Positions 1 to 6,469 of a stretch of 36,444 nt of DNA are shown one piece after another (position 1 is the stretch's first letter; each line of letters opens with the position of its first letter). The position numbers were made by a program, and so were the translations under genes. Below the pieces are notes generated by a model that saw only the letters and a list, made by a program, of their open reading frames with translations, had not been told where the DNA came from and searched no databases. The stretch is taken from the NCBI RefSeq assembly GCF_900102525.1, contig NZ_FNBZ01000014.1, positions 1 to 36,444 of the forward strand, given 5' to 3'. Source of the DNA: Allobosea robiniae. Lineage in GTDB: Bacteria > Pseudomonadota > Alphaproteobacteria > Rhizobiales > Beijerinckiaceae.

Positions 1-384
1 CGCATCACCCGCGTCCACGGCCCCTTCGTCTCGGACAGCGAGGTCGAGAAGGTCGTGGCCCATCTCAAGACCCAAGGCCGGCCGCAATATCTCGACGCCG
101 TCACCTCCGAGGAGGACGAGGGCGCAGAGGACGAGGATGGTGCCGTCTTCGACAAGACCGGCATGGGCTCGGTCGAGAGCGACGACCCCTACGAGCAGGC
201 TGTGGCGGTCGTGCTGCGCGACAAGAAGGCCTCGACCTCCTACATCCAGCGCCGCCTCCAGATCGGCTACAACCGCGCCGCCTCGATCATGGAGCGCATG
301 GAGAACGAGGGCATCGTCGGACCCGCTAACCACGCCGGAAAGCGCGAAATCCTCGTCGAGGGCCAGAATCAGCACGACGAATGA
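1..384 (+). CDS. ftsK: DNA translocase FtsK, C-terminal fragment (5' end outside window)
   Basis: The reading frame is open from the first base and ends at TGA 382-384, so only about the last 127 residues are present. FtsK is the septal, membrane-anchored hexameric ATPase that pumps chromosome ends through the closing division septum and activates XerCD recombination at dif. What is visible is the end of the motor domain (ITRVHGPFVSDSEVEKVVAH), an acidic linker (EEDEGAEDEDG) and the winged-helix gamma domain (DPYEQAVAVVLRDKKASTSYIQRRLQIGYN, here split as DPYEQAVAVV and STSYIQRRLQIGYNRAAS, then MERMENEGIVGP). The gamma domain reads the polar KOPS sequences that direct translocation. Family identity is secure; the ATPase core lies upstream of the window. 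lolA follows in the same direction, as in many alphaproteobacteria. Confidence 0.95.
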   Translation, partial: RITRVHGPFVSDSEVEKVVAHLKTQGRPQYLDAVTSEEDEGAEDEDGAVFDKTGMGSVESDDPYEQAVAVVLRDKKASTSYIQRRLQIGYNRAASIMERMENEGIVGPANHAGKREILVEGQNQHDE

Positions 385-573
385 GGCTTGCGAGGGCCGC
401 CCGCCCTTGCAGGCACCGGCGCCAGTCCTCAAATTGCCATGACGATGCTGCAACCTCCGCAGTAGACCAGACGTTGGAATAGGCAGATGAGGTCGGGAAC
501 GGCCTCGACTCCCGCACCAGCGATCGTTCAGGCTTTCGGCAGGGATGGCCGCGGCACAAGGAATGGAGCAGCC

Positions 574-1422
574 TTGCTCGACAGATTGACCCCGACCGTT
601 CGAGCTTCGGTCCTGCTGACGACGATCGTCGGCTGCGCGCTGGCGGCTGCCCCGCTGGCGGCCCAGCCGCTTCAGCTTCAGCCGCCGAAGCCCGCGGCCA
701 CGAAACCAGCCGCACCGCGCCTCGTTCTACCGCCACCCCGGCCGCCGGGGCTCGGCCAGGCGCGTGGCGCCGCGACGGAAGCCCCTGCGGTTCAGGCCGT
801 GGCATCGAACGCGCCTGCAACCGCGGCCCCCGCAGCCGAGGCGGCCAAGCCGGCAGCCGCGCCCGCCAAGGGCAGGCAAGCCGCTCCCGCGACGCAGGAA
901 GAGGCAGTCGAGCGGCTGAACGCCTATCTCAACAGCTTCACCACCTTGCAGGGCAACTTCATCCAGCACGCCTCCAACGGCCGGCGCCTGGAGGGGCGCA
1001 TCTATATCCAGCGGCCCGGCAAGATGCGCTTCGAATACGAGCCGCCGACGACCACCGAGGTGATCGCGGACGGCACCTCCGTCGCAATCCGCGACAAGCG
1101 CCTCGCGACGCAGGACATCTACTCGATCGGCCAGACGCCGTTGAAGTTCCTCGTGCGCGAGAAGATGGACCTGGCGCGCGAAGGTACGCTCAAGGGCGCC
1201 AGCGTCGATGGCGACCTGCTCACGGTCCGGCTGGAGGACCGTTCGACGCTGGGCGGCACCTCCAAGATCACGCTGAAATTCGACCTCGTCGCCAACGAGC
1301 TCAGGCAATGGGTCGTCGTCGACCCGCAAGGCTACGAGACGTCGATCTCGCTCTACAATCTCGACACCCGCCGCCGGCCCGATCCGCAGAATTTCGTGAT
1401 CGACTACCAGCGCAAGCTCTGA
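574..1422 (+). CDS. lolA: Outer-membrane lipoprotein carrier protein LolA
   Basis: Periplasmic chaperone that takes lipoproteins from the LolCDE transporter and delivers them to the outer membrane. From a TTG start at 574 (GGAG at 565-568, 5-base gap) the protein has 282 residues: a signal peptide (TVRASVLLTTIVGCALAAAP, cut near ALAAAPLAAQ), an Ala/Pro-rich stretch of roughly 75-80 residues, then the LolA beta-barrel domain (EEAVERLNAYLNSFTTLQGN; QRPGKMRFEYEPP; the C-terminal LRQWVVVDPQGYETSISLYN region). An ATG at 487 in the same frame would add 29 residues ahead of the signal peptide and has a weak ribosome site, so I prefer 574. The low-complexity linker makes it longer than the usual 200-240 residues. 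A terminator hairpin follows directly. Confidence 0.9.
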   Translation: MLDRLTPTVRASVLLTTIVGCALAAAPLAAQPLQLQPPKPAATKPAAPRLVLPPPRPPGLGQARGAATEAPAVQAVASNAPATAAPAAEAAKPAAAPAKGRQAAPATQEEAVERLNAYLNSFTTLQGNFIQHASNGRRLEGRIYIQRPGKMRFEYEPPTTTEVIADGTSVAIRDKRLATQDIYSIGQTPLKFLVREKMDLAREGTLKGASVDGDLLTVRLEDRSTLGGTSKITLKFDLVANELRQWVVVDPQGYETSISLYNLDTRRRPDPQNFVIDYQRKL

Positions 1423-1429
1423 CGGCGCT

Positions 1430-1456
1430 AGGCAAGCTGAAAACGGCTTGCCTTTT
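1430..1456 (+). terminator. Rho-independent terminator after lolA
   Basis: Perfect 8-bp stem AGGCAAGC (1430-1437) and GCTTGCCT (1446-1453) with an 8-base loop, closed by a run of four T. It starts 8 bases after the lolA stop codon. It also argues against the in-frame TTG at 1448 being the start of the next gene, because that codon lies inside the stem. Confidence 0.85.
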
Positions 1457-1504
1457 GGGCTCGGGCGACCCAGTTTCCGGCCTCCTCACCGCCGGAATCC
1501 TCGC

Positions 1505-2320
1505 GTGCAACTCACCGTCACCAGCTGGAACATCAATTCCGTCCGCCTGCGCATCGGCATGGTCGGCGAGTACCTCGCCACCTACGCCCCCGACGTGCTC
1601 TGCCTGCAAGAGACCAAGACGCCGGACGAGCAGTTCCCGGCCAAGGCCTTCCACCAGTTCGGCTATGTCCACCAGGCCTTCATCGGCCAGAAGGGCTATA
1701 ACGGCGTCGCCATCGTCTCGAAATTGCCCTTCAGCGAAAAGGAGGCGATGTCGATGTGCGGCCGCAACGACGCCCGGCACATGACGGTGACGCTCGACAA
1801 GGCGGCCGGCCCCGCCGCCGGCATCGCCATCCATAATTTCTACATCCCCGCCGGCGGCGACATCCCCGACCCCGCGAAGAACGACAAATTCGCCCACAAG
1901 CTCGCCTTCCTCGACGAGATCGGCACCTGGGGCGTGACGAAGAAGCCGACCGACCGGCCCGCGATCCTCGTCGGCGACCTCAACATCGCGCCCTATGAGC
2001 ACGATGTCTGGAGCCACAAGCAGCTGCTCGACGTGGTCAGCCACACTCCGATCGAAACGACAACGCTGGAGAAGTTGCGCAGCGAGCTCGGCTGGACCGA
2101 CGCGGCGCGTACGCTGCGCCCCGAGCCCGAAAAGCTCTATTCCTGGTGGAGCTACCGCGCGCAGGACTGGGCAGCCTCCAACAAGGGCCGCCGGCTCGAC
2201 CATATCTGGCTCTCGGACGCGCTGAAGCCGACGCTGCGTGACCTGACCTTCCTGCGCGAGGCCCGCGGCTGGGAACGCCCCTCCGATCATGTCCCGGTCA
2301 CGGTGACGCTGGAACTCTGA
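1505..2320 (+). CDS. xth: Exodeoxyribonuclease III (AP endonuclease)
   Basis: Mg-dependent enzyme of the EEP fold that cuts DNA at abasic sites and removes 3' nucleotides in base excision repair. The protein opens, as the family does, with TVTSWNINSVRLR directly after a GTG start at 1505. The frame extends upstream to 1448, but that would put the start inside the lolA terminator. Visible catalytic motifs are LCLQETKTPD (metal-binding Glu), IHNFYIPAGGD, LVGDLNIAPYEHDV (Asp and Asn), WSYR near the C-terminus and DHIWLS with SDHVPVTV (the catalytic Asp/His pair). Length is 271 residues, typical for the family (about 260-270). Transcribed separately from lolA, with a 44-base gap to the next gene. 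Confidence 0.93.
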   Translation: MQLTVTSWNINSVRLRIGMVGEYLATYAPDVLCLQETKTPDEQFPAKAFHQFGYVHQAFIGQKGYNGVAIVSKLPFSEKEAMSMCGRNDARHMTVTLDKAAGPAAGIAIHNFYIPAGGDIPDPAKNDKFAHKLAFLDEIGTWGVTKKPTDRPAILVGDLNIAPYEHDVWSHKQLLDVVSHTPIETTTLEKLRSELGWTDAARTLRPEPEKLYSWWSYRAQDWAASNKGRRLDHIWLSDALKPTLRDLTFLREARGWERPSDHVPVTVTLEL

Positions 2321-2364
2321 GGGACTCTTACCGCGGCTTTCCATGTCGCGCGGGCCCCTCAGCC

Positions 2365-3357
2365 ATGCCGACCCGCCCTAACGACGGGGTCGTTCCGCAT
2401 GTTACTGGCCTTCGCGAAACGTCAGGCGAAGCCAGTCCCGTGCAGCCAGCTCTCCCCACGACACTCTCATTCCGCGACGCGCTGCTCACGCTGGCGGTGA
2501 TGGTCGTCTGGGGCACGAATTTCGTCGTCATCCATATCGGCGTCGAGCATTTCCCGCCGCTGCTCTTCGCCGCCTTGCGCTTCACCTTTGCGCTGCTGCC
2601 AGCGGTGTTCTTCCTCAAGCGGCCGGACGCGCCCTGGAGCAAGCTCGCCGCCTATGGCGTGCTGATCGGCGCCGGCCAGTTCGGCCTGCTCTTCTTCGCG
2701 ATCAAGGGTTCTATCGCGCCGGGCCTGGCTTCGCTGGTGGTGCAATCGCAACCCTTCTTCACGATCCTGCTGGCAGCCGCGATCACGCATGAGCGCGTGC
2801 AGCCCTTCCAGATCGCCGGCCTCCTCCTCGCCGGTGTCGGAATCGGCGTCATCCTCTGGCACACCGACGGCTCGACCACGCCGCTCGGCATCATCCTGGT
2901 ACTCGGCGCCGCCGTTTGCTGGGCTGCCGGCAACATCGTCGCGCGCAGCACGCCCAAGGTCGACATGCTCGCCTATGTCGTCTGGACCAGCCTGTTCGCG
3001 ATCCCACCGCTGGTCGCGCTGTCCTTGATGATCGAGGGCTGGCCGGCGATCCGCGACGGTCTCACCCATGCTCCCGCCGTCGCCTGGGCCGCGGCGATCT
3101 GGCAGGCGGTCGGCAACGTCATGTTCGGCTATGCGGTCTGGGGCTGGCTGCTCTCGCGCTATGCTGCCGCAACCGTCGCGCCGACGGCCTTGCTTGTGCC
3201 AGTCTTCGGCATGGGCGCCGCGGCGATCTGGCTCGGGGAGCCTCTGCCCGGCTGGAAGTTCGCCGCAGCCGCGCTCGTCATGTCCGGGCTGTGCATCAAC
3301 ATCCTCTGGCCGCGCTTCGCCGCGATCCGTGCTGCCCGGCATCCGCCATCGTCCTGA
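2365..3357 (+). CDS. EamA/DMT-family transporter (probable metabolite exporter)
   Basis: Inner-membrane protein of 330 residues with two EamA repeats and about ten hydrophobic segments, starting with LTLAVMVVWGTNFVVIHIGV and ending with FAAAALVMSGLCINILW. Typical family marks are the WGTNFV motif in the first helix, RFTFALLPA in the second and WAAGNIVAR at the start of the second repeat. Members such as RhtA/YdcZ-like and EamA export amino acids or related metabolites, but the substrate cannot be read from the sequence. The first 30 or so residues are polar and probably cytoplasmic. A GTG at 2440 would give a shorter, more typical N-terminus, so the exact start is uncertain. Convergent with the next gene, 9 bases apart. 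Confidence 0.85.
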   Translation: MPTRPNDGVVPHVTGLRETSGEASPVQPALPTTLSFRDALLTLAVMVVWGTNFVVIHIGVEHFPPLLFAALRFTFALLPAVFFLKRPDAPWSKLAAYGVLIGAGQFGLLFFAIKGSIAPGLASLVVQSQPFFTILLAAAITHERVQPFQIAGLLLAGVGIGVILWHTDGSTTPLGIILVLGAAVCWAAGNIVARSTPKVDMLAYVVWTSLFAIPPLVALSLMIEGWPAIRDGLTHAPAVAWAAAIWQAVGNVMFGYAVWGWLLSRYAAATVAPTALLVPVFGMGAAAIWLGEPLPGWKFAAAALVMSGLCINILWPRFAAIRAARHPPSS

Positions 3358-3366
3358 GCGGACAGC

Positions 3367-3831
3367 TTACTTCCGATCGATCGCGCTCAGCGCTTCCTGG
3401 ACGGCGGAGAGCTCACCGACGAAGCCCCGCAGCCGATCCCCGATCGCAGCAGCGATCGCCTCGGCCGAATCCGGCGATTCGCCGAGCACGCGGCGCATCA
3501 CGCTGCGCGGCAGCCGCATCACCTGCGTCGGCTCGCGCGCGATCGCCGTGACCTGTCGTGGGACGGAGGTGAAAAGCGCAAGCTCGCCGATCAACGCTCC
3601 GGGCCCGACGATCTCGCTCGCCGGCTTCCCATCGTCCTGCATCGTCAGCGCGACGGCACCGGACACCACCAGCACGGCGCCATCCGATGGTTCGCCGGCG
3701 CGGAACAAAACGTCGCCGGCACGCAGGATGCGGCTTTCGGCCGCGAAGGCGAGCAGTCTCAGCGCATCGCGGTCCATCAGGCTCAGCAGCGGCTGCCGGG
3801 CCAGCAGGGCCATGTCCTCGTCGAGCGCCAT
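3367..3831 (-). CDS. Lone cyclic nucleotide-binding domain protein (Crp-like, no DNA-binding domain)
   Basis: 154 residues that are almost wholly one cNMP-binding beta-barrel: LRAGDVLFRAGEPSDGAVLV, VSGAVALTMQDDG, then the phosphate-binding cassette region GALIGELALFTSVPRQVTAI, and a C-terminal helix. There is no winged-helix domain as in Crp/Fnr, so it should bind a ligand or protein partner rather than DNA. It starts 3 bases after the stop of the upstream response regulator gene on the same strand, so the two are almost certainly co-transcribed and probably act in the same signalling route. Whether it binds cAMP, cGMP or neither is not clear: the cassette has GELALFTSVPRQVTA, close to the canonical GELALxxxxPRxATV pattern. 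Confidence 0.85.
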   Translation of the reverse strand: MALDEDMALLARQPLLSLMDRDALRLLAFAAESRILRAGDVLFRAGEPSDGAVLVVSGAVALTMQDDGKPASEIVGPGALIGELALFTSVPRQVTAIAREPTQVMRLPRSVMRRVLGESPDSAEAIAAAIGDRLRGFVGELSAVQEALSAIDRK

Positions 3832-3834
3832 GCG

Positions 3835-4521
3835 TCAGGGATTCAGCCGGTAACCGCCGGCATCGGTGACCAGCAGCCGGGCATTGCCGGGATCCGGTTC
3901 GATCTTCTGGCGCAACCGGTAGATATGGGTTTCGAGCGTATGGGTCGTCACCTGGCTGTTATAACCCCAGACTTCCTGCAGAAGAACCTCTCGCGCGATC
4001 GGCTTGCGGCCGGCGCGGTAGAGGAAGCGCAGGATCGCCGTTTCCTTCTCGGTCAGCTTGGTCTTGGAGCCCTTCTCGCTGACGAGCAGCTTCGATCCCG
4101 GGTGAAACGTGTAGGGGCCTACCTGAAAAATGGCGTCCTCGCTCGCCTCATGCTGGCGCAGATGCGCGCGGATGCGCGCCAGCAGCACCGCGAACTTGAA
4201 CGGCTTGACCACATAGTCGTTGGCGCCGGCCTCGAGCCCGAGCACGGTGTCGGCATCGGACCCCTGTGCCGTCAGCATCACGACGGGGCTCTTGAAGCCG
4301 TTCTTGCGCATCACCTTGACGGCTTCGCGCCCATCCATGTCGGGCAGGCCGACATCCATCACGGCAAGGTCGACGCGCTCGCCCTGCACGGCCTTGATGG
4401 CCGCCGTCGCGTTCTCGGCGGTCGACAGCCGGAACTCCTCGTAGAGGGCCAGCTGCTCGGACAAAGTGTCGCGCAGGGTCTGGTCGTCATCAACGAGCAG
4501 GATATGATGGACGGCGGACAT
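3835..4521 (-). CDS. OmpR/PhoB-family response regulator
   Basis: DNA-binding response regulator of 228 residues. The receiver domain has the acidic pocket DDD (11-13), the phospho-acceptor Asp in LAVMDVGLPDMDG (about residue 56), the Thr in VMLTAQGSD and the Lys in YVVKPFKF. The C-terminal winged helix contains LTEKETAILRFLYR, EVLLQEVWGYN and THTLETHIYRLRQKIE. I chose the ATG at 4521, which begins directly with MSAVHHILLVDDD; an in-frame ATG at 4557 would add 12 residues. No histidine kinase is adjacent, so its partner is encoded elsewhere. It leads a two-gene unit with the cyclic nucleotide-binding protein and diverges from the L,D-transpeptidase gene, which makes a cell-envelope role possible but unproven. 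Confidence 0.92.
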   Translation of the reverse strand: MSAVHHILLVDDDQTLRDTLSEQLALYEEFRLSTAENATAAIKAVQGERVDLAVMDVGLPDMDGREAVKVMRKNGFKSPVVMLTAQGSDADTVLGLEAGANDYVVKPFKFAVLLARIRAHLRQHEASEDAIFQVGPYTFHPGSKLLVSEKGSKTKLTEKETAILRFLYRAGRKPIAREVLLQEVWGYNSQVTTHTLETHIYRLRQKIEPDPGNARLLVTDAGGYRLNP

Positions 4522-4602
4522 GGACGGATCGCTCGGACGGAAGGGTTGCGGCAACATGAGCCTGCTGAGTCGTCATCGCAAGTGAGGCCGCCTGGAATTC
4601 CC

Positions 4603-5169
4603 GTGAGAAACCGCTCGAACCATACAGCCGCGCCGCATGGCGGACCGCGCAACCTGACCTCGCTGCGCGTCTTCGCCTCGGTTCATGATCGTCGCAAGGG
4701 CTTCCTCGTCGCCGGCAGCGCGGTGTTCCCCTGCGCGCTCGGCCGCTCCGGCATCGCGACCACGAAGCGCGAGGGCGACGGCCATACACCGCGCACGAAT
4801 CTGCCTTTGCGCCGCGTCTTCTACCGGGCCGATCGCCTCGCCCGGCCCCGCACCCTGCTCCTCCTGAAGCGGATCGGGCCGCGCGACGCCTGGTGCGACG
4901 ACCAGAAAGATCGCCGTTACAACCGCCTGATCGACCGCCCGCCCGGCGAGGCCGAGGAGCGCCTGCAGCGCGAGGATCATCTCTATGATGTAATCGTCGA
5001 GCTCGGCTGGAACGACCGGCCCGTGCAGCGCGGACGCGGCAGCGCGATCTTCTGGCATCTCGCCCGCGCCGGCTTCACCCCGACCGCCGGCTGCGTCGCC
5101 GTCGAGGGCCATGTCTTCGCCAAGCTGCTGCCGCGGCTGGCGCGCCATTGCCGGATCCTGGTGAGGTGA
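4603..5169 (+). CDS. L,D-transpeptidase family (YkuD-type) protein
   Basis: 188 residues from a GTG start at 4603, preceded by GGAA at 4594-4597. Catalytic signature of the YkuD fold: IFWHLARAGFTPTAGCVAV, with His152 and Cys164 (T-A-G-C) as the expected residues. The N-terminal part (LRVFASVHDRRKGFLVAG, GRSGIATTKREGDGHTP) matches the compact form of this family found in alphaproteobacteria. These enzymes link peptidoglycan stem peptides 3-3 or attach proteins to them; some compact members lack an evident signal peptide, and none is clear here. The frame is open far upstream through the antisense of the regulator gene, which is only a GC-rich artefact. Divergent from the response regulator with about 80 bases between. 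Confidence 0.85.
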   Translation: MRNRSNHTAAPHGGPRNLTSLRVFASVHDRRKGFLVAGSAVFPCALGRSGIATTKREGDGHTPRTNLPLRRVFYRADRLARPRTLLLLKRIGPRDAWCDDQKDRRYNRLIDRPPGEAEERLQREDHLYDVIVELGWNDRPVQRGRGSAIFWHLARAGFTPTAGCVAVEGHVFAKLLPRLARHCRILVR

Positions 5170-5273
5170 GCTAGGAGAGACGCGGGCACCGTCTCGATCA
5201 TATCTTCGGATCAGGCAGCTGCGCTCCCGGGCACCGTCCCGCGACGCGGCGCCATCCCAGCCAGAGATTAGCG

Positions 5274-5654
5274 ATGACTGATTCGGTTTCCTCGTTCCGC
5301 TTCGGGCGGATCGCCGCCATGCTGCCCGTCACCGACATGGCCCGCGCCTGCGACTTCTACATCGGCGCCCTGGGCTTCCGGAAAACCTTCGAGAACGGCG
5401 ATCCCGTCGGCTTCATGATCCTGAAGCGCGACGCCGCCGAACTGCACCTGACGCTCCAGCCCGGCCACAAGGCCGCGCCCTTCAACATCGCGCATATGAT
5501 GGTCGAGGATATCGACGCGGTGCATGCCGTGATCCGCGCGCGCGGCCTACGCATCGTCAAGGGCCTGCGCGACAAGGATTACGGCCTGCGGGCCTTCGTC
5601 TTCGAAGACCCGGACGGCAACCGCATCGATGTCGGCGAGCCGATGAAGACCTAG
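5274..5654 (+). CDS. VOC-superfamily (glyoxalase/bleomycin resistance-like) protein
   Basis: 126-residue single-module vicinal-oxygen-chelate protein: RIAAMLPVTDMARACDFYIG at the first strand and helix, FMILKRDAAELHLTLQP with a likely metal-ligand His, NIAHMMVEDIDAVHAVI, then the typical end LRAFVFEDPDGNRIDVGEP with a Glu ligand position. The fold is used by glyoxalase I, dioxygenases and antibiotic-binding proteins, so the substrate cannot be inferred. Its stop codon (TAG 5652-5654) overlaps the stop of the convergent yggS gene by two bases, so the two ends are fully packed. No strong ribosome site is visible ahead of the ATG. Confidence 0.82.
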   Translation: MTDSVSSFRFGRIAAMLPVTDMARACDFYIGALGFRKTFENGDPVGFMILKRDAAELHLTLQPGHKAAPFNIAHMMVEDIDAVHAVIRARGLRIVKGLRDKDYGLRAFVFEDPDGNRIDVGEPMKT

Positions 5655-6316
5655 CCCCGCGCCCCGAAAATCGCGCTGCCGACGCGCACATAGGTCGCGC
5701 CGAGCTGGATCGCCGCCTCGTAATCGGCGCTCATGCCCATCGACAGGCCCTTGAGCCCGTTGCGGGCGGCGATCTTGGCGAGCAGCCCAAAATGCGGCGA
5801 GGGCGGCTCGTCCGCCGGTGGAATGCACATCAATCCCTCGATCGCGAGGCCGTGAACCTCGCGGCAGCGGGCGATGAAGGCATCGGTATCGGCCGGTAGC
5901 ACGCCGCCCTTCTGCGCTTCCTCACCTGTGTTGACCTGGACGAAGAGCCGCGGGGTCTTGCCCACCCGGGCGATCTCGCGTGCGATCTCCTTCGCCAGGC
6001 TCTCGCGGTCGAGCGACTGGATGACGTCGAAGAGCTCGACCGCCTCGCGTGCCTTGTTCGACTGCAGCGGGCCGATCATGTGCAATTCGGCGTCCGGGAA
6101 GCGCTCCTTCAGCGCCGGCCACTTCGCCTTGGCTTCCTGGACATAGTTTTCGCCGAAGACGCGCTGGCCTGCTTCGAGCACCTCGATGATCTGCTCGGCC
6201 GGCTTGGTCTTGGAGACCGCGACCAGCGCGGCCGAGCCAGCTTCGCGCCCGAAATCGCGCTCGGCGCGGCCGATCGCCGCCCGAATTTCTGCCAAACGCG
6301 TAACCGTATCGCTCAT
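5651..6316 (-). CDS. yggS: YggS-family pyridoxal phosphate homeostasis protein
   Basis: PLP-carrying TIM-barrel protein of 221 residues that keeps the free pyridoxal phosphate pool low and affects amino-acid and keto-acid balance. The PLP lysine is in LVAVSKTKP (Lys36, as in the E. coli protein). Other family marks are GENYVQEAKAKW, HMIGPLQSNK, VQVNTGEEAQKGG, GLMCIPP and the phosphate-binding end LSMGMSADYEAAI with RVGSAIFGAR. I chose the ATG at 6316; the frame runs to 6409 without family-like sequence. Divergent from leuS, with the two start codons about 150 bases apart, and convergent with the VOC gene. Confidence 0.93.
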   Translation of the reverse strand: MSDTVTRLAEIRAAIGRAERDFGREAGSAALVAVSKTKPAEQIIEVLEAGQRVFGENYVQEAKAKWPALKERFPDAELHMIGPLQSNKAREAVELFDVIQSLDRESLAKEIAREIARVGKTPRLFVQVNTGEEAQKGGVLPADTDAFIARCREVHGLAIEGLMCIPPADEPPSPHFGLLAKIAARNGLKGLSMGMSADYEAAIQLGATYVRVGSAIFGARG

Positions 6317-6469
6317 CTGCCAGCCTCTCATGCCGTGGGCGCCGTTGACCGCGTGCGCGCAATGGTGTCCTAGAGCAGGTTGCAAGATTCCGACATCCGG
6401 TTTTTGCATTCAGCCCCTGCGCCGGCCTGCCTCCGGGAGCCGGCAAACCCGCAAGAATTGCCCGCTGAC
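6317..6469. promoter_or_regulatory. Divergent yggS/leuS upstream region with a degenerate palindromic element
   Basis: Intergenic stretch that must carry promoters for both genes. At 6371-6421 it holds CTAGAGCAGG followed by CCGACATCCGGTTTTTGC, which resembles a decayed copy of the TAGAGCA...CCGGTTTT intergenic repeat common in Hyphomicrobiales genomes. The likeness is from memory and cannot be verified here. No clear -35/-10 pair was found. Confidence 0.35.
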
